Assembly (NCBI RefSeq): GCF_003970385.1
Contig: NZ_RXZH01000005.1
Span: 62,001-126,000 of the forward strand
Direction: 5' to 3'
Source of the DNA: Vibrio aquaticus
Lineage (GTDB): Bacteria > Pseudomonadota > Gammaproteobacteria > Enterobacterales > Vibrionaceae
DNA: 64,000 nucleotides
A program made the translations under genes and the position numbers. A model generated the notes under the pieces. That model searched no databases, was not told where the DNA came from, and saw only the letters and a program-made list of their open reading frames with translations. Shown one piece after another: positions 58,356 through 64,000 of the stretch. Within the stretch, counting starts at the first letter, position 1; the number at the start of each line of letters is the position of its first letter.

Positions 58356-58369
58356 ATAGGAAATAAGTA

Positions 58370-59239
58370 ATGCAAGTGACACCAACCATCACTCAATTTT
58401 GCCACAACGTATGGCAGCTCGAATCTACCATTCAACTGGTTCAACAAGGCAGTGAACATCTCCACGTAGTAACGGAAGTCACACCATTTCACCCGGTAAG
58501 CCACATTTGGCCTGATCATCCAGCGGACAAAGGCACACTAAACGACCACGTTGTCTTAGATTGCCAAGTTGGCGCAGTGGAGAACGCTACAGGTGAGCTA
58601 TATGTCGGACAAGCAATCCCTGTAAAAAGAGATGAGGAAGGGTGGAGTTTTGTCGTGGTTCACTGCTTAAACAAGGAAGCTTCTTCACTGACTGTCGGTG
58701 AGCAAGTGACCCTGAATGTTGATAAAGCTTATCAGCTGTCTTTGAGTCGTGGACACAGTGCCGGACACCTGGCTTATTTAGCACTGAATAAAGTCCTGAC
58801 GAAAGAAGGCTACTGGCGCAAAGATGCTGACCGTAAAGATCCCCATGGCAATTATGACTTTAACAGCTATGCGCAAGTCACTAGCTTTGTGACGCCAGAT
58901 AAGTGCTTAGATACGTATCGACTAGGGAAAACTCTGCGTAAACGTGGTTTAAACAGTGGTGACATGCTGGAACAGCTGCCTGCCATTGAACAGTTAACCA
59001 ATCAACAATTGGTGGCGTGGCTGTCTATTGATTCACCGATAGAAGTTGATTGCCATGGAGAAAAGCTAACGGACTCTAGATACTGGTCATGTGACCTTAA
59101 TGAGGGGCAGAAAGTGGTGCTTCCATGTGGAGGTACGCATGCAACATCGCTATCTGATTACCAATCGATTGAGGTGAGATTGGTTCAAATTGATGCAAAC
59201 AACATTGAAATGCACACCGATGTAAAAGCAGCTCAATAG
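58370..59239 (+). CDS. AlaX-like alanyl-tRNA editing protein
   Basis: The 289-aa product resembles stand-alone AlaRS-type editing domains, which remove mischarged Ser or Gly from tRNA-Ala. The zinc-site histidines are visible as H129 and H133 in SRGHSAGHLAYLALN, and the second motif is CGGTHATSLSDYQSIEVRLV with C253 and H257. The aminoacylation core of AlaRS is missing. The first part (1-110) matches the beta-rich lead domain. It may act in translation quality control, but the substrate tRNA is not proved. It follows der behind a terminator. Confidence 0.82.
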   Translation: MQVTPTITQFCHNVWQLESTIQLVQQGSEHLHVVTEVTPFHPVSHIWPDHPADKGTLNDHVVLDCQVGAVENATGELYVGQAIPVKRDEEGWSFVVVHCLNKEASSLTVGEQVTLNVDKAYQLSLSRGHSAGHLAYLALNKVLTKEGYWRKDADRKDPHGNYDFNSYAQVTSFVTPDKCLDTYRLGKTLRKRGLNSGDMLEQLPAIEQLTNQQLVAWLSIDSPIEVDCHGEKLTDSRYWSCDLNEGQKVVLPCGGTHATSLSDYQSIEVRLVQIDANNIEMHTDVKAAQ

Positions 59240-59415
59240 ATAAGATCTTTTTTATAATATATCGCAAGTGTGGGTTTTTATTGTTTTAGTGGAGTTTTGT
59301 GTTGTTTAAATTCCAAATACAGAATATGTAACTTATGCTTTCGGTGTGTGGTTATATAAATGTTCTTTTAGGGGGTGATCGCTGATCACTTGGTATTTTG
59401 CCGATGATCAGAGTT

Positions 59416-59501
59416 TGATCTTTTCGCAAGGGCGCCAATGAATAGGAAGTACGCAAAGCTTTAGGTTAATGGCGACAGACTCTATCGCTTGATAAAGATC
59501 A
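59416..59501 (+). ncRNA. Candidate cyclic-di-GMP-I (GEMM-I-like) riboswitch
   Basis: A perfect 8-bp stem TGATCTTT (59416-59423) with AAAGATCA (59494-59501) closes the element, as P1 does in GEMM RNAs. Inside, GCAAGGGCGCC is followed by ACGCAAAGC (59451-59459), the most diagnostic conserved stretch of the class-I c-di-GMP aptamer, and then TTTAGGTTA. A second stem ATGGCGA/TCGCT(TG)AT with a 9-nt loop fits P3. The P2 stem is weak (CCAA/TAGG with a mismatch), and the usual GGGCAAACC is altered, so ligand binding needs proof. The regulated gene would be yfgJ. Confidence 0.55.
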
Positions 59502-59506
59502 TAGTA

Positions 59507-59529
59507 ACTTTAGCACAGCGAGCTAAAGT
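59507..59529 (+). promoter_or_regulatory. Hairpin after the riboswitch candidate
   Basis: ACTTTAGC and GCTAAAGT form a perfect 8-bp stem with a 7-nt loop, six bases after P1. No T-tract follows, so it may act in translation or mRNA stability rather than as a terminator. It lies 32 bp before the yfgJ ATG. Confidence 0.5.
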
Positions 59530-59560
59530 GAAAGCAAAGGTATAACACAAAGACAATATT

Positions 59561-59782
59561 ATGAACGAGAACAACTGTCCAATCTGTGAAGATGAGTTGA
59601 GCTGGAAAGGTGAATATCACTGCGACAGCTGTGATGAAAGCTTTAAGAAGGTCGGTTTCTGCCCTGAATGCGAAGCGGAACTAGAGAAACTCCAGGCATG
59701 TGGGGCAGCGAATTATTTTTGTAATGCTTGCAATGAGTTGAAATCAAAGTCCAAAGTGCGTTTTGAATTTCAACCTAGTTAA
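59561..59782 (+). CDS. yfgJ: Zinc-ribbon protein YfgJ
   Basis: The 73-aa product has four CxxC-type pairs: CPIC (6-9), CDSC, CPEC and CNAC, giving two zinc ribbons. The layout ([37 protein letters not shown]) matches YfgJ, a small protein of unknown role found near xseA and der in E. coli. The ribosome binding site is weak. Its last 8 bp overlap the 3' end of xseA on the other strand. Confidence 0.85.
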   Translation: MNENNCPICEDELSWKGEYHCDSCDESFKKVGFCPECEAELEKLQACGAANYFCNACNELKSKSKVRFEFQPS

Positions 59783-61097
59783 CAGTAGAACGAATTTCAC
59801 CATCGGCTAAACGGGTGACCAATGTGTCGCCCGTTTTTACATCTGTCGCTTTGGTCAGGACTTGGCCTTGCTCGGTCTGAGAGATCGAATAGCCGCGCTT
59901 TAGAGTGGCAAGCGGACTAACGGTATCGAGTTTCTCTGCGGCAAGCGCCAGTTTATGACGCGTATTGAGCAACTTACGATCCATGGCATCTAACAGCTTT
60001 TGCTCTAGGCGTTGTAGCTGAGACTTTTGCTCTGAAAGACGTTTGACAGGCGAGTTAAGCTCTAAGCGATATTGTTGACGCTCGACTTTTTGTACTCGTG
60101 AAGATAAGTAGCGTTCCATAGATCGTTGCAAACGCAGTTCTAACTCATCAAGCTGCTGAGTCTGGCGTTGTAACTGATAGCTAGGGTGTTGACGTTCTAA
60201 ACGATGCAGCAATAGAGCATTACTACGTTTTTGCTCGCTCATGTAGAAACGCATCGCACTGAGTAGTTTGTTCTGTCGGCTCGCAAGCGCTTGATCTTTA
60301 TGGCTATTGTCTCGGCTTACTAACTCCGCGGCAGCCGATGGCGTTGGGGCACGCATATCCGCGACAAAATCAGCAATAGTCACATCCACTTCATGGCCGA
60401 CGGCGCTGATGATTGGAATTTGGCTAGCGGCGATCGTGCGGGCTAAAATCTCGTTATTAAAACACCATAAATCTTCTAATGAACCACCGCCACGGCCAAC
60501 GATTAATACATCACATTCATTGCGACTGTTCGCACACCCAATCGCTTGAGCAATTTGGATTGCAGCCTCTTCACCCTGAACCATAGTAGGGTAAACCACG
60601 ACAGGTAAAGAAGGATCACGGCGTTTCAATACGTCTAAAATGTCGTAAAGCGCAGCGCCAGTCTTAGAAGTAATGACACCGACACATTTAGGGTGCTCTG
60701 GTAATGACTTCTTGTTGGTTTGAGCAAACAACCCTTCACCTGCCAGCTTCATTTTGAGTTCGTCAAATTGCTGCTGCAGTCGACCATCGCCTTCTGGTTG
60801 CATACTTTCAATGATCAGCTGATAGTCACCGCGAGGTTCGTATAAAGAGAGGCGAGCTTTAACTAAGACTTGATTGCCGTTCTGAGGCTTAAAGGTGACT
60901 CGGCGGTTGTTGCCACGGAACATGGCACACTTAACTTGAGCGCGAGAATCTTTAAGCGTGAGATACCAGTGACCGGATACGGGTGCAGAAAAGTTGGAGA
61001 TTTCACCGACAAGCCAAACAATACCCATTTCATTTTCAAGAAGCAGTCGAACCTCTGAATTGAGGCGAGAAACAGTAAAGATGTTTGGATTGGTCAT
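59775..61097 (-). CDS. xseA: Exodeoxyribonuclease VII large subunit XseA
   Basis: XseA with XseB degrades single-stranded DNA. The 440-aa product starts [21 protein letters not shown] and has an OB-fold (about 25-100; [20 protein letters not shown]). The catalytic domain includes [40 protein letters not shown] and [25 protein letters not shown] (seen in pieces). A long coiled coil (about 275-395) precedes the C-terminal [14 protein letters not shown]. It is divergent from guaB and ends overlapping yfgJ. Confidence 0.96.
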   Translation of the reverse strand: MTNPNIFTVSRLNSEVRLLLENEMGIVWLVGEISNFSAPVSGHWYLTLKDSRAQVKCAMFRGNNRRVTFKPQNGNQVLVKARLSLYEPRGDYQLIIESMQPEGDGRLQQQFDELKMKLAGEGLFAQTNKKSLPEHPKCVGVITSKTGAALYDILDVLKRRDPSLPVVVYPTMVQGEEAAIQIAQAIGCANSRNECDVLIVGRGGGSLEDLWCFNNEILARTIAASQIPIISAVGHEVDVTIADFVADMRAPTPSAAAELVSRDNSHKDQALASRQNKLLSAMRFYMSEQKRSNALLLHRLERQHPSYQLQRQTQQLDELELRLQRSMERYLSSRVQKVERQQYRLELNSPVKRLSEQKSQLQRLEQKLLDAMDRKLLNTRHKLALAAEKLDTVSPLATLKRGYSISQTEQGQVLTKATDVKTGDTLVTRLADGEIRSTVN

Positions 61098-61238
61098 AGA
61101 GGCGCTATCTTAAAGGAGGTCTTTCGTGCGAATCTCACAGGGCGTGAGTATGGAAGATAGCGGCAATATAATACATATCAAGGGGGTAAATGCAAATTAA
61201 AAACACAAAAATGTGTAGCCAAGCGATTTCCCCGTGCG

Positions 61239-61244
61239 TATAAT
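61239..61244 (+). promoter_or_regulatory. guaB -10 element with GC-rich discriminator
   Basis: A consensus TATAAT is followed by CCCTCCGC, a GC-rich discriminator of the type seen in promoters under stringent control. The -35 region is poor. ACACA/TGTGT (61203-61216) lies just upstream. The guaB start is 90 bp downstream. Confidence 0.5.
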
Positions 61245-61334
61245 CCCTCCGCAATATCTAATCCAAAGCACTTCATTATGCGAAACGATGAAGTCGGATT
61301 TTTCTTTCTACTCCTCAATTGTGAGATATTGCAA

Positions 61335-62798
61335 ATGCTAAGAATTGCCAAAGAAGCGCTGACATTCGATGACGTACTACTCGTGCCAGCTCACTCCACT
61401 GTTCTCCCAAACACAGCTGATCTTCGCACTCAGTTGACTAAAAACATTTCACTGAACATCCCTATGATTTCTGCGTCGATGGATACCGTGACGGAAGCTC
61501 GTCTGGCTATCGCACTCGCGCAAGAAGGTGGCATTGGCTTTATCCACAAGAATATGTCTATCGAGCAACAAGCTGAAATGGTTCGTCAGGTTAAAATTTA
61601 CGAAGCAGGTGTCGTTTCTCACCCTGTAACTGTAAGCCCTGACGCGACGATTGCTGACGTTGTCGCATTGACTGAGAAGCACGGCTTTGCTGGCTTCCCT
61701 GTTGTAACTGAAACAAACGAACTGGTTGGTATCATCACTGGCCGTGATGTTCGCTTTGTCACAGACCTGTCTAAGAAAGTAGACGTAGTAATGACGCCGA
61801 AAACGCGTCTAGCTTCAGTTAAAGAAGGTGCAACTCGCGAAGAAGTTCAAGAGAAAATGCACGAAGCTCGCGTTGAGAAAGTATTGGTAGTGAACGATGA
61901 GTTCCAACTAACCGGTATGATCACAGCAAAAGATTTCCACAAAGCAGAACGTAAACCAAACGCTTGTAAAGATGAGCGCGGTAGTCTTCGTGTCGGTGCG
62001 GCAGTTGGTGCTGGCGCTGGCAACGAAGAACGTGTTGCTGCTCTTGTTGAAGCGGGTGTCGACGTTCTACTTATCGACTCTTCTCACGGTCACTCTGAAG
62101 GTGTACTCAACCGTATTCGTGAAACTCGCGCTGCATACCCAGATCTAGAGATCATTGGTGGTAACGTTGCAACGGGTGCAGGTGCTCGTGCACTTATCGA
62201 AGCGGGCGTAAGCGCAGTGAAAGTAGGTATCGGCCCTGGTTCTATCTGTACAACTCGTATCGTAACGGGCGTTGGTGTACCTCAAGTAACAGCAATCGCA
62301 GACGCAGCAGAAGTTGCAAACGAATACGGCATTCCAGTTATCGCAGATGGCGGTATCCGTTTCTCTGGTGATATCTGTAAAGCGATCGTTGCTGGCGCAT
62401 CTTGTGTGATGGTTGGTTCAATGTTCGCGGGTACTGAAGAAGCACCGGGTGAAGTGATTCTTTACAACGGTCGTTCTTACAAGTCTTACCGTGGTATGGG
62501 TTCTCTTGGCGCGATGTCTCAAGGTTCTTCTGACCGTTACTTCCAATCTGACAACGCGGCAGACAAGCTGGTACCAGAAGGTATTGAAGGTCGTATCGCA
62601 TACAAAGGTCGCCTAAAAGAGATCGTTCACCAGCAAATGGGTGGTCTTCGCTCAAGCATGGGTCTAACAGGCAGCGCAACAATTGAAGATATGCGTACGA
62701 AAGCTGAATTCGTTCGTATTTCTGGCGCTGGCATGAAAGAGTCTCATGTTCATGACGTTCAAATTACTAAGGAAGCGCCAAACTACCGTCTAGGTTAA
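61335..62798 (+). CDS. guaB: IMP dehydrogenase GuaB
   Basis: GuaB oxidises IMP to XMP with NAD, the committed step to guanine nucleotides. The ATG at 61335 gives 487 aa beginning [21 protein letters not shown], the family start; the frame is open 19 codons further upstream. CBS domains lie at about 95-200 ([28 protein letters not shown]). The catalytic loop [20 protein letters not shown] has the active-site Cys, and [10 protein letters not shown] and the flap region follow. guaA begins 179 bp downstream. Confidence 0.97.
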   Translation: MLRIAKEALTFDDVLLVPAHSTVLPNTADLRTQLTKNISLNIPMISASMDTVTEARLAIALAQEGGIGFIHKNMSIEQQAEMVRQVKIYEAGVVSHPVTVSPDATIADVVALTEKHGFAGFPVVTETNELVGIITGRDVRFVTDLSKKVDVVMTPKTRLASVKEGATREEVQEKMHEARVEKVLVVNDEFQLTGMITAKDFHKAERKPNACKDERGSLRVGAAVGAGAGNEERVAALVEAGVDVLLIDSSHGHSEGVLNRIRETRAAYPDLEIIGGNVATGAGARALIEAGVSAVKVGIGPGSICTTRIVTGVGVPQVTAIADAAEVANEYGIPVIADGGIRFSGDICKAIVAGASCVMVGSMFAGTEEAPGEVILYNGRSYKSYRGMGSLGAMSQGSSDRYFQSDNAADKLVPEGIEGRIAYKGRLKEIVHQQMGGLRSSMGLTGSATIEDMRTKAEFVRISGAGMKESHVHDVQITKEAPNYRLG

Positions 62799-62886
62799 TT
62801 TCTTCGGTGAGTGCTGAGTAAATGGTCTTATGTTGAGGCGTTACTGAGCAAAATACCAATCAAGAAATTTGATTACCTTAAATATG

Positions 62887-62902
62887 ACGTAAACGTTTGC
62901 TT
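62887..62902 (+). promoter_or_regulatory. PurR operator candidate upstream of guaA
   Basis: ACGTAAACGTTTGCTT matches the PurR consensus ACGCAAACGTTTGCGT at 14 of 16 positions. It lies in the guaB-guaA gap just before a promoter-like pair of hexamers. Confidence 0.7.
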
Positions 62903-62908
62903 TTTTCC

Positions 62909-62937
62909 TTGAAGCATTAAGAAGAGGCGAGTACACT
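62909..62937 (+). promoter_or_regulatory. Candidate guaA promoter
   Basis: TTGAAG (62909-62914) and TACACT (62932-62937) are exactly 17 bp apart, and the PurR-like site ends 6 bp upstream. The -10 falls in the loop and 3' arm of the hairpin at 62924-62943. Confidence 0.5.
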
Positions 62938-62950
62938 CGCCTCCGTTTTA
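62924..62950 (+). terminator. Hairpin between guaB and guaA
   Basis: GAGGCGAG and CTCGCCTC pair perfectly (8 bp, 4-nt loop) and are followed by CGTTTTA. It is a likely terminator or attenuator for guaB transcripts, leaving guaA to a separate promoter or to read-through. Confidence 0.65.
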
Positions 62951-62977
62951 ATCACTTAGCTTATAAGACTGCTCAAA

Positions 62978-64000
62978 ATGACTAAAAATATTCATGACCA
63001 ACGTATTCTGATCTTGGACTTCGGTTCTCAGTACACTCAGCTAGTAGCACGCCGTATTCGTGAAATCGGTGTTTACTGTGAGCTATGGAGCTGGGATGTA
63101 GAAGAAGCGGATATTCGTGAATTCAACCCTGACGGTATCATCCTGTCTGGTGGCCCTGAAAGCGTAACAGAAGAAAACTCTCCACGTGCACCTCAGTACG
63201 TGTTCGATTCAGGTGTACCAGTATTTGGTATCTGTTACGGCATGCAAACAATGGCTGAGCAACTTGGCGGTAAAGTAGCAACGTCTACTGAGCGTGAGTT
63301 CGGCTACGCTGCTGTTCAAGTGACTGGCGAATCAGCACTTTTCGCTGACCTTGAGTCTACTCAAGATGTTTGGATGAGCCACGGTGACAAAGTGGTTGAG
63401 ATCCCTGCTGATTTCACCAAGATCGCTGAAACAGACACTTGCCCATACGCAGCAATGGCAAACGAAGAGAAGAAATACTTCGGTGTTCAATTCCACCCAG
63501 AAGTAACGCACACTAAGAACGGCATGAAAATGCTAGAAAACTTCGTACTGAACGTGTGTGGTTGTGAAGGTCTATGGACTTCTGCTTCTATCATTGAAGA
63601 CGCGGTTGCTCGTATTAAAGAGCAAGTAGGTGACGACGAAGTTATCCTTGGTCTTTCTGGTGGTGTGGATTCATCAGTTGTTGCGATGCTTGCACACCGT
63701 GCAATTGGCGACAAACTAACATGTGTATTTGTAGATAACGGCCTTCTTCGTCTCAACGAAGCTGAGCAAGTTATGGAGATGTTTGGCAACAAGTTCGGCC
63801 TAAACATCATCAAGGTTGATGCTGAAGATCGTTTCCTTAAAGCGCTTGAAGGCGAAGCTGAACCTGAAGCTAAGCGTAAGATCATCGGTCACGTATTCGT
63901 AGATATCTTCGATGAAGAGTCTAAGAAACTGTCTAATGCTAAATGGCTAGCTCAGGGTACAATCTACCCAGACGTAATTGAGTCAGCGGCATCTAAGACG
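62978..64000 (+). CDS. guaA: GMP synthase GuaA, 5' part (runs off the window)
   Basis: GuaA aminates XMP to GMP using glutamine. The 341 visible codons start [20 protein letters not shown]. The class-I glutamine amidotransferase domain has nucleophile Cys in [18 protein letters not shown] and the His/Glu pair in [10 protein letters not shown]. The ATP-pyrophosphatase P-loop [11 protein letters not shown] lies near 229 and the frame continues to [16 protein letters not shown]. About 175 residues should lie beyond the window. Confidence 0.97.
   Translation, partial: MTKNIHDQRILILDFGSQYTQLVARRIREIGVYCELWSWDVEEADIREFNPDGIILSGGPESVTEENSPRAPQYVFDSGVPVFGICYGMQTMAEQLGGKVATSTEREFGYAAVQVTGESALFADLESTQDVWMSHGDKVVEIPADFTKIAETDTCPYAAMANEEKKYFGVQFHPEVTHTKNGMKMLENFVLNVCGCEGLWTSASIIEDAVARIKEQVGDDEVILGLSGGVDSSVVAMLAHRAIGDKLTCVFVDNGLLRLNEAEQVMEMFGNKFGLNIIKVDAEDRFLKALEGEAEPEAKRKIIGHVFVDIFDEESKKLSNAKWLAQGTIYPDVIESAASKT

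Larger units (their letters stand above)
59240..59560 (+). promoter_or_regulatory. Long leader region upstream of yfgJ
   Basis: This 321-bp gap contains a possible -10 TATAAT (59253-59258), two TGATCA palindromes (near 59392 and 59405), the riboswitch-like RNA at 59416-59501 and a hairpin at 59507-59529. The long structured leader ahead of a 73-codon gene is itself unusual. Confidence 0.5.

Noticed and set aside
59775..59782. 8-bp overlap of yfgJ and xseA as a sign of misannotation
   Set aside because: Both proteins have good family-like C-termini, so the short convergent overlap is accepted as real.
61278..61334. Extended start of guaB at 61278
   Set aside because: IMP dehydrogenases start [13 protein letters not shown]; the upstream codons are the untranslated leader.

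Overview
The window is chromosomal DNA from a gammaproteobacterium, almost certainly a Vibrionaceae member and most likely a Vibrio. The evidence is the gene content and neighbour order (queA-tgt-yajC-secDF; phoBR with ppx-ppk and pstCAB-phoU; recC-recB-recD facing argA; mltA-tcdA-csdE; rlmN-rodZ-ispG-hisS-yfgM-bamB-der; xseA/guaBA), a DUF2850-type protein, and Vibrio-like protein sequences. The species cannot be named from this window alone. No rRNA, tRNA, CRISPR array, prophage or intact insertion sequence was seen.

Layout. 1-6542: a truncated CBS-domain gene (minus), then queA, tgt, yajC, secD, secF. 6600-8400: a small accessory patch downstream of secF, with a hybrid ORF carrying an out-of-frame fragment of mepA, a membrane diguanylate cyclase, and 388 bp without a convincing gene. 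8398-12491: DUF1904 gene, intact mepA, and on the minus strand yfhL-trhP and rdgC. 12700-25092: a phosphate island (phoB-phoR-PstS-like, ppx and ppk1 on the opposite strand, pstC-pstA-pstB, phoU) with two good Pho boxes. 25089-28293: an envelope cluster on the minus strand (three small outer-membrane beta-barrels and a proline-rich repeat lipoprotein). 28556-32828: LysR, cutC, SOS-controlled yebG, a second LysR divergent from a TDT-family transporter. 32925-44194: recC, recB, recD, a small ORF and argA with a tandem ARG box. 44410-47336: DUF2850 gene, mltA, tcdA, csdE. 47497-49812: a PTS-EIIC/GAF/GGDEF fusion. 49929-64000: rlmN, rodZ, ispG, hisS, yfgM, bamB, der, an AlaX-like editing protein, yfgJ behind a candidate cyclic-di-GMP (GEMM-I-like) riboswitch, xseA (minus), guaB and the 5' part of guaA.

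How the genes work together. Several machines are nearly complete here: queuosine tRNA modification (QueA, Tgt), the SecDF-YajC export complex, the PhoBR regulon with high-affinity phosphate uptake and polyphosphate turnover, RecBCD recombination, and GMP synthesis (GuaB, GuaA). Two diguanylate cyclases and one candidate cyclic-di-GMP riboswitch in the same window make second-messenger signalling a recurring theme, although they are not adjacent.

Most interesting points: (1) the GEMM-I-like RNA upstream of the zinc-ribbon gene yfgJ, closed by a perfect 8-bp P1; (2) the sugar-permease-like EIIC domain fused to GAF and GGDEF domains; (3) the mepA fragment downstream of secF, whose differences from intact mepA are mostly synonymous; (4) two long imperfect palindromes that look like dispersed repeats (1761-1895, 24242-24287); (5) a PurR-like operator, promoter and hairpin stacked between guaB and guaA.
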